DNA of 64,000 nt from Nipponacmea schrenckii (GCA_030562195.1 CM060202.1:15128001-15192000); one strand, 5' to 3'. Numbered from the stretch's first letter, positions 12,330 to 25,694 are shown. The notes: a model not told the origin generated them from the sequence alone. A program made the numbers and translations.

Positions 12330-15300
12330 ATGGATGACAGTGGGTTGTTACAAACTTCACATGATTACAGTGGAAACAATGAAGACACAAGGTGAGATAT
12401 GAATTTGAATCTATAGATGAGTTTTAGTTTATAGACATTTTGTTTGAATCCTTTTAGTAGCATACAGAAGTGCTATCTTGGTGAGGGGGGTGTTTAGCAG
12501 GAATTCGTAGGTTACATAACTCACCCCCACTAAAGAAGACCAGGGGGTGAACTGCTTTACAGTGTAGCCTAATCTGAGTAATCTGACATATGAGTTATCT
12601 GATATTCTGTCCATTCTGAATTTCAACACTAATCACTGATAGTCCCGATAGTCGAAAAAATTTGTAAAATCCGACATCTAGACATCTTCTCGCCAATTAT
12701 TATTATAATTATTTTTTTCTAGCCAATTAGATAATTGCTGTAATAATCTGTTTTTCTTCAATGACTATTATCGAGCTGTAATTATTGATACAAAATGTTA
12801 TTTTTTGACTGATACACTCTGTAATGAATAAATATTTATCGCATACGTTTGTTTTGATAATAGTGATGTTAATGGAGTACAAGATGACAGTCAAACAAGA
12901 TTTGCTGAGCTGATAACCATAGATAATTGCAATAAAGGTCTAGGTAGGTGAAATAAATACCATTACCATATCTACTTCTAGATTATACCACTAGCATAGC
13001 TTCTTCAACTCTGTTGACTAAATTATACCATTAGCATAGAGACTATTAGTATTAACATTATACTATTTGCACAGGTATGTCTATCTATAGACTCCATACA
13101 GTCGTAGACAGTCAAGCTGACAAGTTAAAGAGCGACATAATGATTTATTTTTATACTTTTATACTTAATTCTTCCACAGGTTTGAAGATATGTGGTGGTT
13201 GTAGTATAGATGGTATGGTGTTAAATGGTATATTTATTAAATATGTTATACCAGGTGGTGTATCAGCTAGTTGTGGTAAGTTGTAATATAGATAATACAA
13301 TGTAACTTGGTATATTTATTAAATATGTTATACCAGGTGGTGTATCAGCTAGTTGTGGTAAGTTGTAATATAGATAGTACAATGTAACATGGTATATTTA
13401 TTAAATATGTTATACCAGGGGGTGTATCAGCTAGTAGTGGTAAGTTGTAATATAGATAGTACAATGTAACATGGTATATTTATTAAATATGTTATACCAG
13501 GTGGTGTATCAGCTAGTTGCGGTAAGTTGTAATATAGATAGTACAATGTAACATGGTATATTTATTAAATATGTTATACCAGGTGGTGTATCAGCTAGTT
13601 GTGGTAAGTTGTAATATAGATAGTACAATGTAACATGGTATATTTATTAAATATGTTATACCAGGTGGTGTATCAGCTAGTTGTGGTAAGTTTTAATATA
13701 GATAGTACAATGTAACATGGTATATTTATTAAATATGTTATACCAGGTGGTGTATCAGCTAGTTGTGGTAAGTTGTAATATAGATAGTACAATGTAACTT
13801 GGTATATTTATTAAATATTTTATACCAGGTGGTGTATCAGCTAGCTGTGGTAAGTTTTAATATAGATAGTACAATGTAACATGGTATATTTATTAAATAT
13901 GTTGTACCAGGTGGTGTATCAGCTAGTTGTGGTAAGTTGTAATATAGATAGTACAATGTAACATGGTATATTTATTAAATATGTTATACCAGGTGGTGTA
14001 TCAGCTAGTTGTGGTAAGTTGTAATATAGATAGTACAATGTAACATGGTATATTTATTAAATATGTTATACCAGGTGGTGTATCAGCTAGTTGTGGTAAG
14101 TTGTAATATAGATAGTACAATGTAACTTGGTATATTTATTAAATATTTTATACCAGGTGGTGTATCAGCTAGCTGTGGTAAGTTTTTATATAGATAGTAC
14201 AATGTAACATGGTATATTTATTAGATATGTTGTACCAGGTGGTGTATCGGCTAGTTGTGGTAAGTTGTAATATAGATAGTACAATGTAACATGGTATATT
14301 TATTAAATATGTTATACCAGGTGGTATATCAGCTATTTGTGGTAAGTTGTAGGATAATTAAAAAATATTATAAAAAGTGTCAGTATCTACAAATCAAATC
14401 GAACTGATCTTGAATTTTCCAACTGACTATTTCTTTAATAATGTTTGATTTAAAATTATTTTTACAGGTTTATTGCAAAATGGTGATCAGATATTATCAG
14501 TAAATGGAGAAAGTTTAGAAGGTGTGACAAAAGAAAGGTTTGTTTTTCTGCAGGTTATAGTACTGCAATACCAATCAATGATCTTATGAAATTCTTCTTT
14601 AATTTTCAGATGAATTCCTTGCATTTAATAAGTAAATCCCAAATGAATATGATTACTTTTATATTTTAATGACCTAGAACATGTGCATAACAATTTCTGA
14701 TCATAGCTTAAAAATTTTGAAAGGAAACATCTTGATATTAGATCAAGTGTATATATACTTTACACAATATGAGATTTAAGCATACTTCTTTGTTACAGGG
14801 CTATATCAATATTAAAGAGAGCTGCTGGTGAAAATCATGCTGAAATGTTGGTTACTAGAGATGATGAGGCCAGGTAAACAGTATTTAATTTATTTCTGAT
14901 GAGCAGTTTTTATATAATTTATCAAAAGAGCACCACCTCAATTTATATTTGTGTCCTTAGTTGGTATAAATGGCTTAAAAGATTGTTGTTAAAAGACATC
15001 TTTTTTTATGTTTTTGCACAGTTACATAAGTTAGCGTGTTGAGATCAAGGTTTGATTCGCCAAGACTCACACTGTTAAGTCTAGTTGATTATCTATCCCT
15101 ATAGTCTTATAAATCTTATTGTTTATTATAGAAGTGAGTATATAGAGGTTTTAGAAAAAGAAAATAGCTTAATTACCACTCCAGTACATAGTCCATCATT
15201 TGGTAAGAATTAAGATCACTTTAGAAAAAGATTTGTTTTTTGGATATATATATATGAGTGCAGACAGTATTAATTCAGACTTGGAATCTTATTTTGTGAA

Positions 15301-18300
15301 TTAAAGGGGACATAACTGTAATTCAAACATTTGTTCCACTTCCATTTCATGAGGAGAGTTTAGCCTATGAGGTTTTTTTATTTAAATTTTCAGAAGGATC
15401 ATTGTGTAATGGTGAAAGTTATGTAAATGGTTCATTAGAATCACCATGGAAACAGTTTGCTAATAGTCTTGATACATTACCTACAGCAGACGAAACTCCT
15501 CAGAAAACAAAAAATTCTCTTCCAAGAAAGACAACTCTTGATCCTTCTGATAAATTTGATCTGGAGAAATTACAGGGTGTAAGTGAAATTTAAATATTTT
15601 TTGGAAATGACATACTATGATTCAATGTCTAAATACTTGTCATAAATATTTAAGGCTAGACAGTACACGAGAATTGGACAAAAATTAAAAAAAAATCAAA
15701 AATTACATTTTCATAGTTTCAACTTATTTAATATCTTCCAAATAAGATCAATCCATTTTATTTCTCAAAAAAATTTATTTAGTTACCGAAAATCATGTTT
15801 TTATCTTCCTAACAACGACCAGAAAATGATTATTGTATAAAAATAACGCCAAAATAGACGTATTTTAAATGTCCATAACTTCTCCGACAATGTATTGGAA
15901 GCCATGTTGTTGATACCGGTTGAAAGCTGGTGATTGTGGCTATTTCCGTAAAAGGGAGATAACTCTGATTATTAATGCTAGCTCCGGTAATCACCGACAG
16001 AAGCCGACTACAAAATACACGAGTAATACCATATTTGGAATGACCGAGTTCAATAGAATAAATAATTGAGGGCAATGAATATATAATGAGATAAAAATTG
16101 TATTGCGCATGTTTTATGCACCGCCATCTATTAGTGAGCATGCGCACTTGGACAATAATGTAGACACGATCGGACTAGTCGCTACTGACATAGGAAAATG
16201 TTCAATGCGTGATAAACGAGTCTAAGAATTTTTACGTACGGGACATTTACCATATTTTCTTAGTTTTTTTTCGTAATTTTCTCATTTAAATGAACTTATT
16301 TCTTAAAAATGGTTAAAAAAAAAACGGAATCTGTGGTATTACTATGGGAAAAACAAAGATTCAATGATTCATTGCAAGAAATAATAAATTCTGCTATATA
16401 GAAGTCAATACTAATAATACATGCTATGTTGTTCAATTGACAATGTTTCTGCTACTTCTACTACTAGTACAACTAGAGTTTTAAAGATAGAGCTGTCAAA
16501 TTTTAACACATTCAAGTTTATATAATTATGATCAAATCCTCAATAGGATTCAAAGTCATATATGAAAAAGTTTTAAAAATATAAACACTTGAACTTCAAA
16601 GTCTTTTTTCTCATTTTGTAAAAAAATTGTTTTGAGCCATGATATCTCCCACAGTTTTCATCATAGAGATGTCAAATTTGGGCACAATAAAGCTCACTGG
16701 ATTACCAAGAAATCTTCAGAAGGGATTTTGGATATCTTTAATAGTTTTGAAAATATGAGTGTTTGAATGTCGAATTTTGGGTTATTTTCTTCCCACTGTG
16801 GTCACAGTCAAAATATTCATTGTATCAAAAAAAGCCTCTGAAGATCTTTTAGTATTGTTATAAGCTTTATTTTGGCTTTTACAGATTTCAATTATCTTAA
16901 TTAGGGTTAGAGATATCGTGGTTTGAAATTTGCGACTTTTTTCGACGTTTCCATGGTTACCAAAGCTAAAAATCAACTCTTAACTACAAAAACTTTTTCT
17001 TATGTGTTTTTAATACTAATTGAATGATATAAGCTCTCTAAACACCATATCAAGTGATAAATTAAAAATATGAATTCTCGTGTACTGTCTAGCCTTAAAG
17101 GTAATGGTTCACAATTTTCTTCTTCACAGAAGAAGTTTTTATCCTATACCTGAAATTTGGAAATACATTATCTATTTTTTCTGAATTATTATACATGCGG
17201 CCATGTCTCGAGAAAGGTGATTCATCAATGTACACAAAGATAATTAAGTTATGATAGACAGGGCTATGAAGGTTGAAATTAAGATGGTTAGCTCTGAACA
17301 CTGTCACAATTTTTGTTGATGAGAAAAGGTGCAATTGACTTTCCCAAAAATGTTGAACCATGGCCTTAAAACCTAGAAGACAAAATTATTTTGAAATCTA
17401 GAACATTGTTAAACCAACATGTTCTATGTGTTAAAATTTTAAAAATTTCTTAATTTACTTTTCCTATTTGAAATTGATTTCTATTTCTGGTCATATTTTT
17501 AAAAAAATTATATGAATAAAACCTTTTAGTGTTCGTATGCCTATTATAGTTTTGTCAACTTTTGTGACTAAAGAACTAATTGGGTCATATACACTCATGT
17601 GTACTGTAAATAGTGTATTTATTATAGATCCCCTATTAATATCAAGCCTGTCCCTAAAGGAAGGCTATAAATAGTAATGATGACTAGGGAAGATCAATCC
17701 TAATTTTGAGTACTAGCGCATTGCATGTCAGGTGACACTGTACTCTGGGATATTGTGTATGAAATACAAGCCAATAAATTATACACTGAATGGTTAATAT
17801 GACAATGTTATATAACTACACTGATGGTAAATGATATTTAACTTTAGATTTTCAAAGGTGAATGGAATCCTACTATGTGGGTGTAAAATTAGATTTTATT
17901 AATTAACTAAGTTGTCCAGGGTTTGATAAAATTTTAAACTTTTTGGCTAAAAACTTAAGTACCATTTCTGGTATTTATATTTCATTGTATTCTACATGTT
18001 ATTTTCTGTTGTTAGATAGTAAGATATATTTTCATACAGTAACTATGGCTATCCTGATAGTTAAGACTTGTTACATCATATAGAAGAAATAATAAACTAA
18101 TAATATCATAGACCATGGAATACCTTCAACAATAAACAAACAATTTGATTTTTATAAATTTTTTGTGATATTTTTGTTTTCTATTTAAAGAGGTTACATT
18201 ATTTAAATATACAACCAACTGCTAATCAACTACTTACGTTACACCAACATCTAATCATTGATGCTTACAATCAAGTTTCTTTCGGCAGTAAGTATTTTTA

Positions 18301-21300
18301 TTGCTTTTCACCTTGTAACCATGGCAACAGTGAACCAACATGATTGTTTTGATATTTGTCTTTTTGAATAGATTTTGTACCAGCCTCCCATCCTAAGTAT
18401 GCTTTCAATCATCTCTCAACATCTACACAAAGTAAACACATTTCGTCTGATTACAGATTTTATGCAAGCTGTAAAATTGGTATTTGAAGATGAACTAAGA
18501 AATAGTAAATGTAATAGTTATAACAATAGTATTAAGTCAACACCTAGAAAGTCACCAATAAATACTACTCATCAGGTAATTCTGCTGTAGGTAGCATTCT
18601 TTTATTAACCAGTCATGTCTGGTTTGAAACATAAAGTAAAAGTCCTTCATGCGACCACGCCCATTCTGCGACCGCTCGTTGTAAGCGACCGCCTCAAATT
18701 CCCCCCGACGATATTTCAATAAAATTTATGCTTATTAAACGACCACTCCTTCAACGCGACCAGCGACAACCGAAATTGAAGTAAATTGGCCAATTATCGC
18801 CTAATAAACTACCACGCTAATCATTAATTAACGCGAATTACTGTCAACGGGTGTTAACGAGTAGCCTACCGCTAATTAATCCTTTAATCCGTGTTCAATA
18901 GTGAGTGAGTCATGTCACTCTAAATTGTTTTTAAATAGGCTAATACATCAGGAAATTTCATTCTGATTGAATTCACAATCAACATGTCGTCAAATTCTAG
19001 TAGAAAATTTCTTACTCTCGGAGATCGGGTCAAGGTAAACAATCTAGCTATAATTCTATAATTGTTTGTTGTTATTGTTGTTATTAAAATATTATGAATG
19101 TATGATGTACCTTCTCTTCTAATGACCCTTGATCCTATTAAGAGACCACCCCCTGTAAGAGACCACTTTGCAAATTTCCCCAGGGTGGTCACTTAAAAGG
19201 ACTTTTACTGTAGTTATGTCTTATGGTCAGGACTCTTGATTCAACTGTTTTTGCCATTCATATGGATATGTTAAGAGCAACCAGTCTCTGTACTAATGTC
19301 TTTGACATTTGGATATTGAGAAAAATTACCACACTTTCTTAAAAATTGCCCTCATTGCTCACTACATGGCACTGATCTACTTAAGCCAATTTGCTTCAAA
19401 AGGACAAGAAGTCAGAAGTTTGGTCTTTATGATCCTTTATCCTTTATTATAAATATGTGATATATTAGCAAGACAAACAATCATTCTGCTCTATCTAATG
19501 CATTTTTGGTTAAATTTGGCATTTGTCTTTATGATAATGTACATTGAATATTTGATAGGATATATCATCAATTTGTTCAGAAGATTTCCTGTCCGTCTGC
19601 CAACAAAGAGATGAATTAAAACAACAGCTACATAAACTAGAGATCTTACTTCAGTCTAGAGAGAGTAAATATGAACAAGAGTTGCTCAAAATGAGAAAGG
19701 TAGGTTCTATATATTTAATAATTTGAGCCATCTCACCTGAAAATGAGTACCGATAATCAAGCAAAAAAATCATCTAAAAAAGGTTTAACATACATACAAT
19801 AAATGAGTTTGATTTCGTTTAGATGTTCTTTATGGAGTATAGAATAATATATAAAGACATAGAAACACAAAGACATTCATTGGAATTTGAGTTTTTTCAG
19901 GATCCACAATAATTTTTTTCTTGATTATATGTACCCATTTTCAGGTTGGATGATTTACTACAATGAATCTAAGTAACTATATATTATGGCCTTTACATGG
20001 CCAAATACTACATACCCCCCACTGCTCTTATTTTAGGTTGTATTTTTTTTTTTCAGGAAGCACAAGCTGCTATAGATGAAAACAGATCATTAAAAACACG
20101 AGTCCGTCTGGCTGAACAAGCTCAAATTGAGGCTCAAACTTTAGAAAATGATTATGAAGAAGCTGTAAGTTATTTAGAGAATGAAATTCGTGATTTACGT
20201 ACTCAATTGAAAAAGGTGAGTATTAACATGGTTCAAATTTGAAATTTTTGGGGTTTTTTTAATGTGGATAAAAATGACAGTTTATATCTCAGTCATATTT
20301 GAAATTGATAATATTTCTCAATCATATTAATACTAGAACCATTTGGTTCCTGATAGTTCTTTTTGACTTGTTAACATCAATGGGATATGGTTTAGATCTT
20401 GAAAAGATCTTTATTTTTCAGAGGGGTTCATTAGCACAATCTTACAGAGTTTTGCTAGATCATGTCAAACAAATGGTTGTTTTGTATGTATGTTTCTATA
20501 TAAATGTGAATAGGTAGGACTAATATTGTAATGTCAGGAATAAGTTGGTAGGAAAGATCATTGACTTTATCTATATATTATAGAATGGACTATCAGATAG
20601 TACCAGTAAACAGACAGTAACATTAGCTTGTCAACTAAAGAAAGCTGAGGCTCAGTTAAAGATCTATCATGCTGCAACAGAAAAACTTGTAGCTCATGTT
20701 GAGGTAATTTCAATTTCTATATTTAGGTTGCGTTATTATTAAAATTTACTCAGGCAATAGTTATTTGGTTGAATACAGTGTGGTTCAATTTGTTTGATAT
20801 TTTTTGTCAATATCCTTGCTTTTCAAAAATGATAAAAAAAAATTTTAAGACTAGATATTTACACATTGAAAATATATTTTAAGAAATGGGTCCCAGACGA
20901 TATATGGCAACACTAAATTTTGAGTTTTTATTTTTAGCATGTACAAGATGTTTTAACACAGCAAGTTACTGGCAAAAGGTAAGTTATTACATAAGAGATA
21001 AAACAGTAGGTTATGTGCTTGGAATTATAAAACAGAGAAGGAAGAAAGTGATCTGAAAGCAGGCTAGCGCCTTCCAATATTACAAGAGGTCCAGTTTCTT
21101 GGTTTTACAAATCCAAGCATAACAAAATAGGAGTGTTTTATCAGACATATTTGTTGTCCGAACAATGCCGGGCTTGATCTCGTAACATTTTGTTTTGTTA
21201 ACATTTTGTACTGCAGGAGTTTGATTCGAGGTTTAGATATAGATATAAGAGCTCCTGTCTGAGGTCATTATACAATTTGAACTAAATGGAACTCCGAACC

Positions 21301-22558
21301 TTAAAAAATATGCCAGCATACGTTTATAAGAAAATATTTCTAATTAATATAGTTTGTCATAGATGTACTTCATTATTTTAAACTAGCTTTCATTAAGCAC
21401 AGTTTGATATATATTTTCATCTGTAGTAGTTTAGTCTCAAAGACTGTGATATACAGAAATAATATGGAATTTAAAACAAATTGATTGTAGAATGTCCTTG
21501 TTTACTTTTTTTTTTCAATTTTCTATCATACTTTAATTTTAGAAATAACGAAAATGAAGGTATTAAGAAAGACGGTAGAGAGAAGAAAAAAGAAAATATT
21601 ACGACTTTAATACAAGAAGGTCAAACTGTTATTAAAGTGGTGAAATCTCTTACAGAAACAGCTCGTAAGTCTTGGTCTCCAAAATTAACAATATAAAAAG
21701 AAGCTGAGTAAACAGATATTCCAGAAGAGGCAAGATCTGTTCCAGTACTAAGCATAGTGGAGCTTGAAAGCAATACCTTTTAGTGTTGCTCTCTCAAAGA
21801 CATAAGTTTAGTCAATATCCTTTGGGAAGCAGCTTGTCCACTAACAAAGTTAGCAAATAGGTAAAATATATAATGTCATTCTATTTGTAGCTTTACCATA
21901 TGGCTGGGAAGAAGCTTTTAATGAAGATGGTAGCAGATATTATATCAAGTAAGTTATAGAACAGTACAATTAAATATAAAAACTAATCATCTTGTATTTG
22001 TTAGTAAGCGGATTAGTTTAATTACCCAATCACAGTTAAAACACATGTTCTGAAAAAACTTAAAAGCAAATACTGTAAAACTGAATTGTATCTGCATAGA
22101 AGATCTTTTTTACTAATCAGAATGAATATAACAGCCTACTCTTTTGCGATTTCCAACTGTGGAGGGATCTTTAACATGCACAGCCTCTAGCACACGGGGC
22201 CTTGGTTTATTGTCCCATCCGAACGACTAGATGCTTTTTTCCGTGTCAGTCCCTCCAGAACTGCATCACTGACAAGGGCAAACTGGTCTGAAAAATCTGA
22301 AAGTTCATCTTGACCTTTGCCGGGATTGAACATTAGACCCTTAGGTTAGCGAGCAAGCGTCTAACTCACTGAGCCACCGCGGCTCCCCAGCAACCTACCT
22401 ATACTCAGATTTACTAATAAATTTTTATAGCAGTAAGACATAACTTGCTTTATTGTTTTAGTCATATTACACAGACAACATCTTGGACTCATCCAGCCTC
22501 TGGTGTTCAACATATATCAGATAAAAATAAACCCAGTTCTTCAAAATCCAAAAGCTGA
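12330..22558 (+). CDS. STXBP4: Syntaxin-binding protein 4 (Synip): PDZ, coiled coil, WW
   Basis: STXBP4 binds syntaxin-4 and regulates SNARE-dependent vesicle fusion (GLUT4 traffic in mammals). Sixteen exons: 12330-12391, 12864-12943, 13180-13275, 14468-14537, 14799-14873, 15132-15202, 15394-15578, 18191-18287, 18457-18575, 19559-19699, 20057-20215, 20584-20703, 20938-20978, 21543-21664, 21891-21948, 22462-22558. All junctions are GT-AG and in phase, giving 1593 nt or 530 aa (human 553). The PDZ domain covers residues ~33-125, with a GLGLKI carboxylate loop and NGDQILSVNGESL. A long charged coiled coil covers ~298-425 (exons 10-12). The WW domain, residues ~481-512, has LPYGWEE, YYINH and TTSWTHP with Trp 22 residues apart. 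This order matches STXBP4. The start is the first ATG before an acidic N-terminus; an upstream non-coding exon is possible. Oddities: exon 3 is the seed of an 82 bp tandem array, and the exon 9 acceptor is ambiguous (18372 or 18457). Confidence 0.93.
13222..14350 (+). repeat. 82 bp tandem array containing PDZ-exon end and splice donor
   Basis: The unit is 82 bp. The conserved GTAAGT-type donor recurs at 13276, 13358, 13440, 13522 and so on every 82 bp to 14342: 14 donors, one belonging to STXBP4 exon 3 and 13 in the intron. Each unit keeps the coding-like stretch TTTATTAAATATGTTATACC followed by AGGTGGTGTATCAGCTAGTTGTG. Copies differ by only a few bases, so the expansion is recent. The unit length is not divisible by 3 and contains TAA, so it is not one continuous exon. 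Confidence 0.95.
15650..17098. mobile_element. Long-TIR, TTAA-flanked non-autonomous DNA transposon
   Basis: The left end TTAAGGCTAGACAGTACACG continues GAGAATT, and the right end at 17072-17098 is its exact reverse complement over about 26 bp. Both ends carry TTAA, the target duplicated by piggyBac-type elements. The ~1.45 kb interior has no transposase; the longest open frame (minus, 15830-16147) resembles nothing I recognise. It lies in STXBP4 intron 7. The piggyBac assignment rests on the TTAA only. Confidence 0.8.
18632..19212 (+). mobile_element. Pogo/Tigger-like MITE or transposon remnant
   Basis: Terminal inverted repeats: left AAAGTAAAAGTCCTTCATG, right (reverse complement) TACAGTAAAAGTCCTTTTAA. 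Subterminal GCGACCAC/GAGACCAC words repeat on both sides. Inside, 18984-19034 reads MSSNSSRKFLTLGDRVK and then a GT donor; this looks like the start of the CENP-B-type DNA-binding domain of Tigger/pogo transposases (RK.LTL..KV). The rest of the transposase is gone. It lies in STXBP4 intron 9. A related element is at 47192-47876. Confidence 0.65.
22136..22388 (-). repeat. tRNA-derived SINE
   Basis: Read on the minus strand it starts GGGGAGCCGCGGTGGCTCAG, with an A-box TGGCTCAGTGAGTTAG (22361-22376) and a B-box GTTCAATCCC (22322-22331), the RNA polymerase III promoter layout of a tRNA-derived head. The body runs on to about 22136. It lies in the last STXBP4 intron. Fragments of the same family occur at 11700 and 40310. 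Confidence 0.8.
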
Positions 22559-24600
22559 TAGATAACAGGTGTCGTGATTCAAATTGAATTCTAATCAGAT
22601 TTTTTTACATTTATTTATCTATTTATTGAGATTTTCGTGCCTTATAATTTTATTGTAACATGTGTCAGTGATAAATTTATGTTAAGTATATGAATTGCTT
22701 AGAAATAGGTGTGAAACTGTATAGATATCTCACAGGCAGCTTTTTCAAGAGAATGAAAATAACCCTGCTTGTATTTATATGTGAAATGTTGGGTTGATAT
22801 AGACTACCTATTTACAGTTATTTTTATGTAAGAATATTATTAAAGTGCAATTATTTATTTATTGATCCTAGATGTATATTTGTGATAGTCTCGTTTTATA
22901 ACAAAGACAATTGTATAGTTCAGTTTATTTAGATTTATTCATAGACCAATTCAGATGTTTGGTTTTGTGTGTTTATTTACGCAGGTTGTTTCAATCCTAC
23001 CTATATTCTTATATCCTTTATTATTGTGTAGTCAAATTTTAATTCAATAGAATCTAGATATAGAAATATTGATTAGTCTATTGGCTCTTGTTTGTTTCTA
23101 CTTTGTGATTCTTTATTTTACAACATTGAAGTTTCAGGGTAATTATTTTGCATGTAAATACTTCTCTTGCCTGTATATTTTAAAGTTTAATGCCTTATAT
23201 AACATATAGCCATGGAATATAGTAGTTAAATACTTAACCAGCTGATGGAGATCATTTCAGCCTTTTTAACTAATCAGAATGAATATCAAGTGAGTGATTT
23301 GTTTGCTATAGAGTAAAAGCATATTGTTAGAAGACAACAATCTAGATTTTCAACCTGTTTCGTATGTTCTAATAAACAAATTTATGACATCATTATAACT
23401 GCACAAGAATGTTCCAGACACCTCAAGTAGATGAGCAATGGTTAACTGAACATGATCTGTATCAGCTGCGAAAGCAACTATTTGGATGTTTGAGTATAAT
23501 ATATTTTAGTTGAGATATTTGTGCACATCTAGATTGAACTTACATATTATTTAAGTTTTGTAAATATCAAACCAGAACCTGAAACATCTTGTTACTCAGA
23601 GTTACATGTTTTACATTTATAATTTGAGAGAAACAACATGTTTTAAGTTTTGTTTTAATTTTTCAATCAGTCTACAACTGATGTATTGAGCACTATTTTA
23701 ACAGTGAAAATATTTATTAGGCTTCTTCCTCTTAAAACTTAAGATTGAGTCAGATGTGCTCAAATAACTTTGCTTTGACTATATTGTTAATATATTTGAT
23801 TTAGGCTGTGCTAGAAATTCTCATTTATATACCTCTAATATTATTTTTTATACATCTACATGATATTATAAAGAATTGAATCTCAGAGTTTCTCAGAAAT
23901 CCAGAACAAAATGTTATATTATCTTTGTCCATCCAGGAGTTTAAATCCTTTTTGCCAGTTTTAGATTATATTTAGTTAGGTACCAGGTTGAATCAAATAG
24001 GTGTAGAGATGTTTAATTCTGTAGATTACTTTGTTCATTCTAAATCTGACATAGCCCATCTTTAAATTAAGTTCAAGTTGATGGGTATCTATGTAACAAT
24101 TCAAGCAAATTTATCAAATATCAAGTAGCAAATTAGCTTTTGTTAGCTTTTTTTGAATTAGTTAATTTGCCTTTTCTATGAAATGTCTTGAGATCTGGTA
24201 ACATAACAAGTGAAATTACCTATAGAAAAAAAATAAAACAAATTAACTTAAGCTGTAAGTGTATTTGTATTAATGCTCCTGTAAATGAGAAAGGAATTCC
24301 ATTCAGTTGATCACCATTTTGGTGAAAAAATAAGTATTTTTAAGAATTATGGGTACTTTCACAGTATTTTGTGTTTGTTTATTTATTGTTGTTTCTTTTA
24401 AGATAATATTATTTATTTTTAAAATTGCATAAAGTTATAGACAGAGACTGTTTCCAGTCATTTCAAGTCATATTGGAACATGACTGGTATTTGCAGGTCT
24501 ATCAACAGCCCTGGCAAGGAATATTATATATGTAATATATATATAATATTGGTTTTTATTCTATATATATATATATAATGTATATGCAAAATTAAAACTT
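22559..24600 (+). other. STXBP4 3'UTR and downstream AT-rich DNA
   Basis: No coding signal follows the TGA. ATTAAA occurs near 22838, AATAAA near 23370 and again near 24230, any of which could end the STXBP4 transcript. An (AT)n tract with a palindromic ATATAT core lies at about 24525-24580. Confidence 0.5.
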
Positions 24601-24711
24601 TTATTTATATATTCCGAATTTCTTTTCTTTCGAGGTACCGGTACGGGTCTTACCGGACAATTTACAAGGGTTACAAATAGCACTTAAACAATGTCCAGCA
24701 ATAAAAAATTA

Positions 24712-24825
24712 CGTCTTATACCTTGACTGCAACAGACATCAAGTTGATGATAGCTCTCAACATTCCACAATCCAATTGCTGCATTTCTTGATACAAAACA
24801 GGTGGCTATTGCAGTCAAGGTTTTC
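24712..24825. mobile_element. Small MITE, TACCTTGACTGCAAYAG termini
   Basis: Left ATACCTTGACTGCAACAG and right CTATTGCAGTCAAGG are inverted repeats ~105 bp apart. A related sequence is at 41490-41580 (ATACCTCGACTGCAATAGC) and a single end at ~30810. Another GGCTATTGCAGTCAA end occurs at 24884, so a nested or duplicated end is present. Confidence 0.5.
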
Positions 24826-25694
24826 GTTTGCCCACAATCAAATTAAAGCTATACTTAAACCTAATTCCTTATTACGAAAAAAGTGGCTATTGCAGTCAAT
24901 GTTTTAGACACACTCTACAATTGCTTACCCGTGTGAATATCGCACTCTTGTTACACTCTATGGGTTTATTATATGCGATGTCTTCACAACATTACAATGC
25001 TAGGCGAATAATAAATGATCATACGTATTATCGTCACACTTTCTTTTTTTCGTCTCTATAGGAGACAATTTTTTACGGATATCGTTATTTTTTCCTCTGT
25101 GCAATGTGAAATGATATCTAAATCAAATTTCGATCATAAATCTAGAAACATATAGTACAATTTCAGGTGGATCAATGTTAAGTGTTGATTGTGGGGCAAG
25201 GATAAGCAATGCCTTTTGAAAAATGCGTTATTTGATGGAGTTGTTAAGCCTAACCCAGTGTGCAATTCTATGAACATATTTATATCTCTAAAGGATTGAG
25301 TTATACTTGTCAATTTCGGAGTTGAATGAAACATTTTGTGCAACTGGACCTGGCGCAAAAACTAAGCAATTGCAGGATAGGCTAAGTTATTTGTTGTTTT
25401 TTTTTTAATATGCCTTTTGGACGTTATCCCTATGGTTGATCATAACTGTATTTGAAATGAATGTAGATGGTAACGAGATACGAGTTAGCCATCGTTTAGC
25501 CAAGTTTCGGAATGCGCCACTGATTTTTCGAAACTCAAAGAGTGAAATTAAATTGCTCAGTGTATTTATACACGGAAAACAATCAATTGATCTAGGCAAG
25601 AAATTGAACAGAAATACTCAATTACAAACTTCTCAAAGTTTGGAATTTTTGGTTTATTAGACTATAGTCTGCAGCGACGTAGAATCCTGCAGGA

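Noticed and set aside
12864..12943. Earlier donor AAAG|GTCTAG for STXBP4 exon 2
   Set aside because: It keeps frame badly and removes the GLGLKI PDZ loop; the GTAGGT donor at 12944 restores it in phase.
13077..13286. 69-codon open frame overlapping the STXBP4 PDZ exon
   Set aside because: Only the part from 13180 is exon; the upstream part is intron before a good CTTCCACAG acceptor, and the tail runs past the donor.
15830..16147. 105-codon minus-strand frame inside the TTAA element
   Set aside because: No transposase-like DDE residues or other recognisable motif; probably chance.
25436..25660. 74-codon frames on both strands near 25.5 kb
   Set aside because: They overlap antisense, share no family motif, and lie in repeat-rich DNA.
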